A stretch of DNA of 64,000 bases from Anisakis pegreffii (GCA_035041965.1 JAPYMA010003019.1:62001-126000), one strand, 5' to 3'. Counted from the stretch's first letter, positions 12,101 to 21,716 are shown. Translations and numbers: made by a program. Notes: generated from the sequence alone by a model not told the origin.

Positions 12101-15100
12101 TCATCAGATCGTCCGCTGTGATAAACGCTAACAAACGTTCTCAGCGGTTCTCCTTCAACGTCACTGGTACGATTCGTTATCGCAAATGGTCCTTCATATG
12201 GCTCCGATGTTGGATAGTCAAGATGTGCTGGACTCTTTTGAAGAGGCCAGTTATTCTAGCGCCGATAGCTTGTGCAGCTCCGGTTAGAGCCTCCACAGAT
12301 GATGGCTCTTCTTCTTCATGCACTGCCTTCACTGGCACGACCTCATCCGATCGGCCACTGTGATATACGCTGACGTGTTGTTCGAGTGGTTCACCTTCAA
12401 CTTCATGCGCACGATTCGTTGCGTCGACCGGTCCTTCGTACAGTTCTGTTGTTGGATAGTCGACATACGTCTCGCCTCTCTTGAAGATGAGACCGGTGAA
12501 TTTCGGTTTCGCCTCAGTGACTGTTGGTAGTTCCTCAGATGGCATTTCTGGCACTTCTTCGAGCACTTTCGTAATCGGTTCATCAGATCGTCCGCTGTGA
12601 TAAACGCCGTGTTGTTCGAAAGTGGTTCACCTTCAACTCCCTCCGCGCACGACTCGTTGCGTCGACCGGTCCTTCGTACAGTTCTGTTGTTGGATAGTCG
12701 ACATACGTCTCGCCTCTCTTGAAGATGAGACCGGTGAATTTCGGTTTCGCCTCAGTGACTGTTGGTAGTTCCTCAGATGGCATTTCTGGCACTTCTTCGA
12801 GCACTTTCGTAATCGGTTCATCAGATCGTCCGCTGTGATAAACGCTAACAAACGTTCTCAGCGGTTCTCCTTCAACGTCACTGGTACGATTCGTTATCGC
12901 AAATGGTCCTTCATATGGCTCCGATGTTGGATAGTCAAGATGTGCTGGACTCTTTTTGAAGAGGCCAGTTATTCTAGCGCCGATAGCTTGTGCAGCTCCG
13001 GTTAGAGCCTCCACAGATGATGGCTCTTCTTCTTCATGCACTGCCTTCACTGGCACGACCTCATCCGATCGGCCACTGTGATATACGCTGACGTGTTGTT
13101 CGAGTGGTTCACCTTCAACTTCATGCGCACGATTCGTTGCGTCGACCGGTCCTTCGTACAGTTCTGTTGTTGGATAGTCGACATACGTCTCGCCTCTCTT
13201 GAAGATGAGACCGGTGAATTTCGGTTTCGCCTCAGTGACTGTTGGTAGTTCCTCAGATGGCATTTCTGGCACTTCTTCGAGCACTTTCGTAATCGGTTCA
13301 TCAGATCGTCCGCTGTGATAAACGCTAACAAACGTTCTCAGCGGTTCTCCTTCAACGTCACTGGTACGATTCGTTATCGCAAATGGTCCTTCATATGGCT
13401 CCGATGTTGGATAGTCAAGATGTGCTGGACTCTTTTTGAAGAGGCCAGTTATTCTAGCGCCGATAGCTTGTGCAGCTCCGGTTAGAGCCTCCACAGATGA
13501 TGGCTCTTCTTCTTCATGCACTGCCTTCACTGGCACGACCTCATCCGATCGGCCACTGTGATATACGCTGACGTGTTGTTCGAGTGGTTCACCTTCAACT
13601 TCATGCGCACGATTCGTTGCGTCGACCGGTCCTTCGTACAGTTCTGTTGTTGGATAGTCGACATACGTCTCGCCTCTCTTGAAGATGAGACCGGTGAATT
13701 TCGGTTTCGCCTCAGTGACTGTTGGTAGTTCCTCAGATGGCATTTCTGGCACTTCTTCGAGCACTTTCGTAATCGGTTCATCAGATCGTCCGCTGTGATA
13801 AACGCTAACAAACGTTCTCAGCGGTTCTCCTTCAACGTCACTGGTACGATTCGTTATCGCAAATGGTCCTTCATATGGCTCCGATGTTGGATAGTCAAGA
13901 TGTGCTGGACTCTTTTTGAAGAGGCCAGTTATTCTAGCGCCGATAGCTTGTGCAGCTCCGGTTAGAGCCTCCACAGATGATGGCTCTTCTTCTTCATGCA
14001 CTGCCTTCACTGGCACGACCTCATCCGATCGGCCACTGTGATATACGCTGACGTGTTGTTCGAGTGGTTCACCTTCAACTTCATGCGCACGATTCGTTGC
14101 GTCGACCGGTCCTTCGTACAGTTCTGTTGTTGGATAGTCGACATACGTCTCGCCTCTCTTGAAGATGAGACCGGTGAATTTCGGTTTCGCCTCAGTGACT
14201 GTTGGTAGTTCCTCAGATGGCATTTCTGGCACTTCTTCGAGCACTTTCGTAATCGGTTCATCAGATCGTCCGCTGTGATAAACGCTAACAAACGTTCTCA
14301 GCGGTTCTCCTTCAACGTCACTGGTACGATTCGTTATCGCAAATGGTCCTTCATATGGCTCCGATGTTGGATAGTCAAGATGTGCGATTCGCGTCTGTCC
14401 AGGTGGCATTTTGGGACGCTTGAATGATATTCCAATAGATTCTGCTGCCTCGTATATAATTTCGTCCAAATCTATGACATTTTCCACGTCTTGGTATGGG
14501 TCCCTTGTTTTGCACTGTTTTTTTTCGTCGACGATTTGAATTGTGGTGGCCCCCTTTCTCGGAGGCCTCCTCAATTCAATATTCATATAGACTGATTGCT
14601 CAGGCTTCTGCTGACTAGATCGATGCGTGTACTCTTCTTGCCCATCCTGTGGTTTTGTTGGTTCCCTCGTCCCACTGTGCTGCAGCCATCCGGCTGAAGC
14701 CTCGCTCCTCCGTATTTCGATACGCTGCTCTGGTACACACGGGAATATTTCTTCAACCTGTTGATCTGGCAACCTTTGAATTTGGTATGTTTCTTCAAGA
14801 TCGGTTTCCTCGGTGCAGATAACCTGTTGGTGCGGTAGTGTTCTTTCAATTTTGGGCCTTGTTCCCTTTTCCCTCCTCTTTGTTCTTTTCGGTGATAATG
14901 ATAACCGGTCTGATAAACCGCTGTGATATACATTAACGTGTTTCCGTAGATCTTCTTCGGGGATTTCTGGTACTTTGCTTGTTGATGCCGTCCATTCGTC
15001 AACATCTGCTTCAATTCTGAAAGGATCTGAGAATTTAACAGTGTATTTTGATTTCAGTTCTCTTTGTGTCCTTGACGGCTTACTCCCACTCGATGGATCA

Positions 15101-17451
15101 TGGGCGTATTGCATTTGGTGATCGTGCGCTTTACGTCCTTTAACAGGTAAATATATTGTGTGTTCGCCATGAACTGCAGCTCTTTTGAATGATCCCGAAA
15201 GTTTTGCGACCATCGTTGAAATTTCATCTGTTATTTGCAGTTCATCGTGTTCATTCAATCCATCCGAACGTCCNNNNNNNNNNAACTTCATGCGCACGAT
15301 TCGTTGCGTCGACCGGTCCTTCGTACAGTTCTGTTGTTGGATAGTCGACATACGTCTCGCCTCTCTTGAAGATGAGACCGGTGAATTTCGGTTTCGCCTC
15401 AGTGACTGTTGGTAGTTCCTCAGATGGCATTTCTGGCACTTCTTCGAGCACTTTCGTAATCGGTTCATCAGATCGTCCGCTGTGATAAACGCTAACAAAC
15501 GTTCTCAGCGGTTCTCCTTCAACGTCACTGGTACGATTCGTTATCGCAAATGGTCCTTCATATGGCTCCGATGTTGGATAGTCAAGATGTGCTGGACTCT
15601 TTTTGAAGAGGCCAGTTATTCTAGCGCCGATAGCTTGTGCAGCTCCGGTTAGAGCCTCCACAGATGATGGCTCTTCTTCTTCATGCACTGCCTTCACTGG
15701 CACGACCTCATCCGATCGGCCACTGTGATATACGCTGACGTGTTGTTCGAGTGGTTCACCTTCAACTTCATGCGCACGATTCGTTGCGTCGACCGGTCCT
15801 TCGTACAGTTCTGTTGTTGGATAGTCGACATACGTCTCGCCTCTCTTGAAGATGAGACCGGTGAATTTCGGTTTCGCCTCAGTGACTGTTGGTAGTTCCT
15901 CAGATGGCATTTCTGGCACTTCTTCGAGCACTTTCGTAATCGGTTCATCAGATCGTCCGCTGTGATAAACGCTAACAAACGTTCTCAGCGGTTCTCCTTC
16001 AACGTCACTGGTACGATTCGTTATCGCAAATGGTCCTTCATATGGCTCCGATGTTGGATAGTCAAGATGTGCGATTCGCGTCTGTCCAGGTGGCATTTTG
16101 GGACGCTTGAATGATATTCCAATAGATTCTGCTGCCTCGTATATAATTTCGTCCAAATCTATGACATTTTCCACGTCTTGGTATGGGTCCCTTGTTTTGC
16201 ACTGTTTTTTTTCGTCGACGATTTGAATTGTGGTGGCCCCCTTTCTCGGAGGCCTCCTCAATTCAATATTCATATAGACTGATTGCTCAGGCTTCTGCTG
16301 ACTAGATCGATGCGTGTACTCTTCTTGCCCATCCTGTGGTTTTGTTGGTTCCCTCGTCCCACTGTGCTGCAGCCATCCGGCTGAAGCCTCGCTCCTCCGT
16401 ATTTCGATACGCTGCTCTGGTACACACGGGAATATTTCTTCAACCTGTTGATCTGGCAACCTTTGAATTTGGTATGTTTCTTCAAGATCGGTTTCCTCGG
16501 TGCAGATAACCTGTTGGTGCGGTAGTGTTCTTTCAATTTTGGGCCTTGTTCCCTTTTCCCTCCTCTTTGTTCTTTTCGGTGATAATGATAACCGGTCTGA
16601 TAAACCGCTGTGATATACATTAACGTGTTTCCGTAGATCTTCTTCGGGGATTTCTGGTACTTTGCTTGTTGATGCCGTCCATTCGTCAACATCTGCTTCA
16701 ATTCTGAAAGGATCTGAGAATTTAACAGTGTATTTTGATTTCAGTTCTCTTTGTGTCCTTGACGGCTTACTCCCACTCGATGGATCATGGGCGTATTGCA
16801 TTTGGTGATCGTGCGCTTTACGTCCTTTAACAGGTAAATATATTGTGTGTTCGCCATGAACTGCAGCTCTTTTGAATGATCCCGAAAGTTTTGCGACCAT
16901 CGTTGAAATTTCATCTGTTATTTGCAGTTCATCGTGTTCATTCAATCCATCCGAACGTCCGTTATGGTACACGTTGACGTATCTCTCAATAGGTTCGCCA
17001 TGTATCTCGTAAGCTTTGCTTGTTGATGCGACACATCCTGAAGGTATTTTTTGTTACTCTTATGATATCATAGCAAATGTTCCACAGTTCTAGTCTGTAA
17101 GCATATTTATGCTTTAAAGGGTTGGTATTCTCCATATTTATGATTGAATGTCGGGATACGTGCAGGGCTATGGAATGAATGAATTAAAGAGCTCGAGTGC
17201 TGTCAATCGATAAGTTTGATGAGTTGCTCGATTGTAGATGACAATGATCGATATGCGGAGCAATTCAGCAGCTTATGGGTCGCAATTATTTAGTGAGTGA
17301 GTGAATAAAGAATTGGTTGATAAAAACAAACGAATAAATGAGTAACTGTTGATCTTACTAATACAAGGAATACTCAGTATAATATTAATACAAGTATAAT
17401 TGGCGCTACATCACCAATTATTATCGCTAATAATAATAATGATAATATCAG

Positions 17452-17489
<38 letters not shown>

Positions 17490-19695
17490 GCAATTATAAT
17501 ATAATGTTTAATAACAGTAATAATATTCAATGATAATAGTAAATATCACTACTTTCATTATTCTTATTATTATTGTCGCTATTGTTATTGCAATTATTAT
17601 AGCTATTATAATTAGAATAACCACAATAATTTTATCATTGTCATTATTTTTACTAGTATTAACATAGTATTAACTGTTATCTATTAACTAGTATTAATTG
17701 TTATCCTTTTTACTGTACTATCATTAATATTGGCAGTTTACGCTCTATTATTGTCATTGTTATCACTTTATTATTATTCTTTCGCTAACACTGGTATTAT
17801 CGTCATTGTTTACCCCTCTAGTTTATACAGTAATCCAAATTCAATCCATCTTGTCCCATGTTAATCCTCGTCCTTCGACTATCCAAGCAATTTAGTTGAC
17901 AGTCTGGCTGTTTGGTTAGTTCGAGATTTATACTCACGTATTATCCTAAGACTGATGACGATGTTGTGATGCCAATGTGTTTTGCAGTAATACTATTCTT
18001 TATTTTATTCGCACCAATGAGGTGAGCATTTATCTATTTATTTAGGACTTTTTTGAATATATTCGTTTTCTAAGTAATTTAATTTAAAATGATCGCTGTG
18101 ACGTGAATCCATCACTTCTCTAAGAACTGTTTAGTGAATCATTATTTCACCTTCACGACAACACAAACTGTCCAGGCTGATTGAAAGAGAGGCATTTCAG
18201 GAGAGATTCGATTAATCCAGTCTGTTTCATTTTGTTCACAACAGCTCTGCTAATGATATGTTGACGAGTTGCGTTATGTTGACGTGCTATGTCATGTTCA
18301 ACGAATCATACTGTTCCAATAACGGATAAAGGATATTTCCTCGAAACCTTACCATCATGATCGCTGATTTCGAGCATTTGTGGATATCTATTACCGTCAA
18401 CATCAGCTGTCTTCACTGTTTGCGTGTCATGTGCGGTTGGCTCGGTTGGTATCAAATTGATGTCGACTGTTTTCACGACGTGCTCGGGTGGCGTCGTAAC
18501 TGGCGAGAGGGTATCCTTCTTACCAATAACCACGTAAAATGGTTCCCCATCGGGTACCTCACCTTCTATGTCCGCATGTTTGGAACTTTCGCATTCGAGC
18601 GGAAAGTTAATTGTGAGTTCGCTTTCTTTGCCGTTCTCCTCACCGGCCGACTCATCACTTTCCACTTCAAAAACACGATAAGTGGTTGTTGTAGTTGTTA
18701 TTATAGTGGTTGTCTCAGTTGACTCTGGACTGTACCAAATTCCAGAGTATAGAGGAACACCGCTTGCTGTAATACCTCCAACTACTGGGATACCTCCAGC
18801 TTCATGCCTCATTGTCGTCGATTCTATCCAGCGCTCATTTTGACCTGAAACATTCGACCCGGCACATTTAGTATCCAATTTTGTGAACAATTTTACGACT
18901 ACCGAAGTTAATAAGGAAATATAACGAAGGTAAAGCATGGAAGCGTTATGATCGCACATGAAGCTAAATCTTGTTACACATTTCCTTCAAGCTAATTATT
19001 TTAGCTGAATTCGCCTCAAATTTCGCTGAAATGATCAGTACGAGGTTATTCATAATCTAATTTGACCAGTTGCAACGTGCTTATCTCTCACCTGTTGAGG
19101 ATAGAACCTCAACTGAGAAGTCTGTTCCGTCAGCCTCCACTGGTGTCTGGACTACTTGTACACGTTCCGTGGTGGTCATGGTCCGTGATCTATATGACTG
19201 CGTTCCAGTTTCGGCATCACGAAGTGGCGAAACTTCGGTGCGTTGACGACGAGTCACGGACCATACTGGAGCATGTGCTGCTGAATATTTGCATTACTTG
19301 GAAAACTGGATCAACTCAATGACACACTCATGCATGGGGCAGTCTTTCAAAATTTCATTTAATACTGCAAGAGGTTTCAAGGAGAAAGTTGTCAACTTTA
19401 CAAAGACAAACTCATGAAACTTGATGAATAGACAATAACTCATGAGGAGGCACTAACAATAACATATGATACGAACATGTACACGAACAAACTGCAAATA
19501 TAACCGGATTTAAACATGCTGTAAACATTCAGTAGGTTTCGCACCCAACTCTTAGACGTACCATAATGTGATAACAAGTGCAATGTTTAAACAGTCAAGC
19601 AATTTTAAATGGGATGCATGTAGTGAAAAATAAAATACTTGCACTAACCTGCCCGGGACGACTCCTGCGTTCGACGGTCCTCTGACATAAACCCT
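1..19695 (-). CDS. Giant tandem-repeat protein gene, 3' part (six exons, both ends incomplete)
   Basis: Six exons were joined by splice signals and reading phase: 19695-19649, 19280-19092, 18844-18353, 17037-1919, 1767-1568 and 148-1 (open at the window edge). No start codon or stop is assigned, so both termini lie elsewhere. The visible protein begins with a Ser/Thr-rich linker containing a Thr run, continues into a long array of about 80-residue modules ending in a YHSGRSDE-type core, and ends in a Pro/Arg/Tyr-rich basic tail. No enzyme domain, signal peptide or membrane segment is visible. The layout suggests a large cytoplasmic scaffold or filament-like tail. Giant isoforms of membrane-cytoskeleton linkers such as ankyrin (UNC-44) or protein 4.1 are possible parents, but I could not establish homology. 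The reading frame is interrupted by apparent assembly errors inside the array and by a one-base phase mismatch between exons 17037-1919 and 1767-1568. Confidence 0.75.
149..1567 (-). other. Intron of the giant gene hosting a foldback element
   Basis: The interval lies between the donor at 1568 and the acceptor at 149. Apart from the GC-rich foldback element at 685-1338, the sequence is ordinary AT-rich non-coding DNA. The ORFs seen on both strands here follow the simple GC-rich repeats and are not taken as genes. Confidence 0.6.
685..1338. mobile_element. Foldback / MITE-like element with GC-rich subterminal repeats
   Basis: Perfect 14-bp terminal inverted repeats, agtgttcgtcgggg at 685-698 and ccccgacgaacact at 1325-1338, bound the element. 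Nine bases (ctctcgact) at 676-684 recur at 1340-1348 and look like a target duplication, offset by one base. Both arms carry tandem GC-rich blocks built from gggtccccgcg, aaaagtcggggagcaaattg and gcggggagtaaattggacgg (about 700-905 and 1090-1324). The centre (about 915-1080) is AT-rich. There is no transposase ORF, so it is non-autonomous. A TSD of about 9 bp would fit a Mutator-like (or hAT-like) origin, but the family is not established. Confidence 0.7.
1568..1767 (-). CDS. Giant repeat gene: Pro/Tyr-rich exon
   Basis: The exon follows the acceptor tattccag; a second possible acceptor, cagcag, would start it at 1764. The coding-looking frame reads RVTITTQFQAYRNPLRYDLP, then a Pro/Trp/Arg-rich stretch, then NGRRDETSYYGSGYPHTR. 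It leaves one nucleotide for the exon at 148-1. This composition matches the basic Tyr/Arg tail of the preceding exon. However, a phase-0 join from the consensus donor at 1919 would give 17 other residues and then a stop (TGA). Either a base is wrong near 1919, or two isoforms exist, or a tiny exon was missed. Confidence 0.6.
1919..17037 (-). CDS. Giant exon: unique N-side, 160-aa tandem repeats, basic proline-rich tail
   Basis: The acceptor ccttcag opens the exon at 17037 and the donor AGA, then gtaagt, closes it at 1919. In translation order it holds: a first diverged module (HGEPIERYVNVYHNGRSDG); a Lys/Arg- and Gln-rich unique segment with another module (HVNVYHSGLSDR); the homogenised array of 480-nt units; two or three diverged modules (EIVHVYHSGRSDE and HYVNVYGSG); and a tail rich in Pro, Arg and Tyr with a PPPPPP run. 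The array breaks frame at 7241, 8465, 8944, 10797 and 12236 (one T missing each time) and in three scrambled patches. There is also a 10-N gap and a duplicated 888-nt block. The true exon length is therefore uncertain. Between about 3413 and 6840, seven consecutive units are in frame and identical. Confidence 0.8.
6841..7134 (-). other. Scrambled repeat unit with a 65-nt direct duplication
   Basis: From 6841 the unit departs from consensus by scattered single-base insertions and changes (for example gagtgggttcacc and ttctgttgcaggcc). A stretch of about 65 nt (7005-7069) is then repeated directly at 7070-7134. Neighbouring units are perfect. Clustered indels in one unit look like unpolished sequence or a bad join rather than natural divergence. 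Confidence 0.75.
7927..8000 (-). other. Scrambled and truncated repeat unit
   Basis: After cgtacagtt the sequence jumps to a later part of the unit with several missing bases (tggtctgatgttgataataa in place of the normal text). Normal units resume near 8000. The unit spacing across this point is only 265 nt, so about 215 nt are missing, and the coding frame is lost. Confidence 0.75.
9945..9960 (-). other. 66-nt in-frame deletion inside a repeat unit
   Basis: At agctccggatcggccac two points of the unit are joined, giving a spacing of 894 nt for two units instead of 960. The loss is 22 codons and keeps the frame (the protein reads YHSGRSGAAQAIG). The junction shares tccg on both sides, so a slip or recombination at microhomology could explain it. 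Unlike the other defects it leaves no frame damage. Confidence 0.7.
12236..12660 (-). other. Frame-breaking defects in the array: one-T deletion and scrambled patch
   Basis: The T run at 12236-12239 has four bases where intact units have five. At 12606-12655 the text is garbled (cgccgtgttgttcgaaagtgg, followed by extra bases). Together they close the downstream reading frame of the array. The same missing T occurs at 7241-7244, 8465-8468, 8944-8947 and 10797-10800. Confidence 0.8.
14386..15273 (-). repeat. Unique-region segment, copy 1 (identical to 16073-16960)
   Basis: 888 nt of non-repeat coding sequence are identical, as far as I can compare by eye, to 16073-16960 (constant offset 1687). 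It encodes the unique N-side region with the cores NGRSDG and VYHSGLSDR and a Gln/Arg-rich middle. Copy 1 ends abruptly at the Ns inside the NGRSDG codons. Copy 2 continues uninterrupted into the start of the exon. Copy 1 is thus best read as an assembly duplicate. Confidence 0.9.
15274..15283. other. Assembly gap (10 N)
   Basis: Ten Ns interrupt the giant exon. A fixed count of ten suggests a placeholder for an unknown length. The flanks (unique segment left, mid-unit repeat right) do not join as a normal repeat boundary. Confidence 0.99.
15284..16072 (-). repeat. Coding tandem array, second block after the gap
   Basis: Just over one and a half units of the same 480-nt repeat lie between the N gap and the second copy of the unique segment. 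The left end starts in mid-unit at the Ns. The right end at 16072 meets the unique sequence at exactly the same repeat position as the junction at 14385. This block is therefore probably the real upstream end of one single array that was assembled twice, rather than a separate array. Confidence 0.9.
16073..16960 (-). repeat. Unique-region segment, copy 2 (continuous with the exon start)
   Basis: This is the counterpart of 14386-15273. It is joined on its coding-upstream side to 77 further nt and a good acceptor at 17037, and on its downstream side to the tandem array. This is the copy to use when modelling the gene. Confidence 0.85.
17038..18352 (-). other. Intron of the giant gene, ATT/AAT-rich
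   Basis: The intron lies between the phase-1 donor at 18353 and the acceptor at 17037. From about 17380 to 17800 it is dominated by degenerate AAT/ATT triplets. No coding potential was seen. Confidence 0.6.
17453..17489. repeat. (AAT)n microsatellite
   Basis: About twelve uninterrupted AAT units within a longer region of decayed AAT/ATT triplets. It probably varies in length between individuals. Confidence 0.95.
18353..18844 (-). CDS. Giant repeat gene: Thr-rich acidic exon
   Basis: The acceptor tgtttcag starts the exon at 18844 and a strong donor (G, then gtaagg) ends it at 18353. Phase is 1 in and 1 out, giving 163 whole codons plus the shared codons. It encodes a Gly/Val patch, then TTTIITTTTTTYRVFEVES, then an acidic Glu-rich segment and a VVKTVDINL-type stretch. 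The open frame continues past the donor to a stop at 18306, but the phase-1 donor joins the next exon (17037) exactly as G plus GA, giving ...SDHDG-CVASTSKAYE. A Thr run followed by a charged segment is reminiscent of protein 4.1 C-terminal sequences, but the match is too weak to assign. Confidence 0.7.
19092..19280 (-). CDS. Giant repeat gene: Arg/Thr-rich exon
   Basis: The acceptor atattcag starts the exon at 19280 and the donor G, then gtgaga, ends it at 19092. It is 189 nt, phase 1 in and phase 1 out. It reads APVWSVTRRQRTEVSPLRDA, then a Ser/Thr/Arg stretch and SRTMTTTERVQVVQTPVEAD. No domain is recognised. The phase agrees with both neighbouring exons, and basic and Thr-rich composition continues into the next exon, which supports a shared transcript. 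Confidence 0.65.
19649..19695 (-). CDS. Giant repeat gene: 47-nt small exon
   Basis: A T-rich acceptor (tttttttcag) ends at 19696 and a donor (G, then gttagt) follows at 19649. The exon has 47 nt, takes phase 2 and leaves phase 1, matching the next exon at 19280. It would encode GFMSEDRRTQESSRA, rich in charged residues and Ser like its neighbour. A short exon carries little statistical weight, so this is the least certain exon. No further upstream exon could be found in the next several kilobases. Confidence 0.45.
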
Positions 19696-20504
19696 CTGAA
19701 AAAAAAAGTATCATAATCATACGTTCGCTGGAACCATATGGAATCAGGACGCTATCCGCTTTACAAAGAGAATAATTATATCGTACAACCAACGACATCT
19801 CGCACAGAGATTATTGCAAAGAAGAAACAAAGTCCACATTGGGCGATACCGTCATGGAGCCTCACTGAAAGTTTAATTAAGAACTGGGATGGCAACAGTT
19901 AACATTTTCCTGGAGACCCTCAAACATGGAATGGATTAGAAGCCGACACTGGTAACACATTCCAGTCCAAGATACATCATTACTGTATGACAATCTAGAC
20001 CGAAAAATTCAAAATTCACCTAGAACCATGCATCGGCAAAACAAAAATTTATGATGGACATGTACGCAATGAATTCCATTAAAACAGCCTTCAGTCATAA
20101 ACAAGTCTAAACTGTTGAGACACCAGTGGTGATGCACTCTTCACGTCCTTCATAACAGGCATCCATAAAAGTTTACACAACCACACTTTTCATTATTATG
20201 ACGGACGATTTAGTTGGTAGCAGATTATGCTCGCCCATCAGTGAAATCAGAAGTGCTTTGAGCAGCCGAATGGGTTCGAAAAATCCGTTTTCCACGGACC
20301 TTATGCAGCAATACTGTCAAAGTTCTCAAAAGATGAAAGATAATCACTCATAGTGTGATTCTCATGACAGTGCGGCTTCAGAATTAGGAACAAAGATACA
20401 AGCTATTACATTTAGAACAGGTGCATTGGATTGAGGTTTATTTCCAAATTCCACACTACCTCAACAGCCGTAAGACTCCAATAAACTTATCACACTCGCA
20501 AAAG
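19696..20504. other. No gene recognised
   Basis: This lies upstream of the most 5' exon found for the giant gene. I see no convincing coding frame with splice signals in the required phase. It is probably intron. Confidence 0.4.
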
Positions 20505-20512
20505 AGCACGAC

Positions 20513-21708
20513 TAGGGTTTGCACAGGATCCCGGGCTTACAGTTCTGATTCCGATCCCGGGATTTCGGGATTTCATAAAATTGGTCAATTTGTGTGAATT
20601 TTGATAGTATGCCCATCTTGAAGCAAGCCTTAATCAATCCCATCTAATTTACATGCAGTTATCTTTGCTGTTTGCCCTCTATCACTGATGTTCAGCTAAG
20701 GAAATAGACGCAATTTGGACGAATGACATGATCAACGACAGCTCGATGAACTTTTATGTAACATTTCATTGAATATTCAACTGATTATTTTGCTCGTCAT
20801 TGGTTTATATCACGCTCATCTGGATGCATTTCTACGTAATAGACTAACCGAGATAATCACATTTTCTAATAAAAACCAAGAGCAACAAAGTTCAATGAAA
20901 TTTTGAGTCGTTTCCTCCCACAAGATTTGTTCGGCTTCAATATTCCATCTGTTAATTCAACTGCATGTTCCAAAGACTGTAAGTCTTTTTACTTCGCTAT
21001 TTTTAAACGTTTTCATCCGATCGAAATGTACTAAATTCTCGCTGAGTTCACTCATAGTGAGAGTTCATTGCAGAAGTGAGCAAAGTTGTTCCTTTCAAAA
21101 GGATCTTAAGCTTGAATATCAAGTACACTTGCATGATTTTTGATCGAAATTATCAAATGTGTAAGTGCTCGATGGTTCGATGAAAATCCATTGCGGATAT
21201 TTTTTTCCTTTTTAGATAAACTTCGAACTTTTAATTATTTCAAAATTCAAATGACATTATTCATACGGTGCATTTCTTCCGTTAAAAATCGAAATTTTCG
21301 AAACGGCAGAATTCAGCTGGCGTTAATACTGAGGGAAAATGGACTTGAAGCACTGCAAATAAGTGTTTGAGAATCAAGAATTTCATATTCACATGCAATT
21401 GTACTGTTATTAGCTTAGACCCGAGATGACAAGATGCCTTAGCATAGAATATGCAGTATGCCCTTGCGGCATGATCATTGGCAGCAATATATGAAATATT
21501 AATTTGAATTTGAATACTTAGTTCCTTGGATTTGTTCCATAATTTGTTGAATTAGCTCCTTTCTGATTAATAATGGACAAATTGGTTCGGAAAAATGTGT
21601 TTAAACATGTCCCGCATCGTTATTTCAATAATTGTTCGATCCCGGGATTATCCCAGGATCAAGAATCGATCCCGGGATTGAAAAATCGTCGGGATTTTGC
21701 AAACCCTA
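20513..21708. mobile_element. Non-autonomous hAT-type DNA transposon (1196 bp)
   Basis: The ends are perfect 11-bp inverted repeats: tagggtttgca at 20513-20523 and tgcaaacccta at 21698-21708. They are flanked by an exact 8-bp target duplication, agcacgac, at 20505-20512 and 21709-21716. TIRs of the TAGGG type with 8-bp TSDs are diagnostic of the hAT superfamily. Both ends carry subterminal copies of a tcccgggat motif (20528-20572 and 21640-21680), typical of transposase binding sites. The interior has only short ORFs (for example 21140-21370) with no hAT transposase similarity, so the copy depends on an enzyme made elsewhere. The intact TSD and perfect TIRs suggest a fairly recent insertion. 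Confidence 0.88.
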
Positions 21709-21716
21709 AGCACGAC

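Larger units (their letters stand above)
3413..14385 (-). repeat. Coding tandem array, 480-nt units (main block)
   Basis: Unit starts, marked by the plus-strand string atgcactgccttcactgg, recur near 3413, 3893, 4373, 4853, 5333, 5813, 6293, 6773, then 7323, 7803, 8068, 8547, 9026, 9506, 10400, 10879, 11359, 11839, 12318, 13036, 13516 and 13996. Intact units are 480 nt (160 codons). Five are 479 nt, one pair is short by 66 nt, and others are truncated or scrambled. Each 160-aa unit holds two half-repeats. Each half has a GLFKK or GLIFKRG element, a DYPT(S/T)E(P/L)YEGP element, a TNR..(D/E)VEGEPL element and the VSVYHSGRSDE core. Undamaged stretches are identical copy to copy, including at synonymous positions. 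This points to recent amplification, gene conversion, or assembly copying. Confidence 0.95.

Noticed and set aside
7241..12239. Programmed ribosomal frameshifting at the AAAAAG site of the repeat
   Set aside because: The intact units are already in frame without any shift, and only a minority of units carry the deletion. Sequence error or copied mutation explains it more simply.
3413..14385. Tandem array considered as CRISPR or satellite DNA
   Set aside because: The units are contiguous 480-nt coding repeats without unique spacers. They are in frame, with flanking diverged protein modules, so they are coding rather than satellite.
3413..14385. Nematode polyprotein allergen (NPA/ABA-1) type array
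   Set aside because: The unit length is different (160 or 80 residues against about 130), and there are no tetrabasic processing sites between units and no secretion signal in view.
3293..15978. Recurrent 70-codon plus-strand and 94-codon minus-strand ORFs in every repeat unit
   Set aside because: They are alternative-frame shadows of the same 480-nt coding unit. The main minus frame alone connects seven units without a stop and shows internal protein-level repeat structure.
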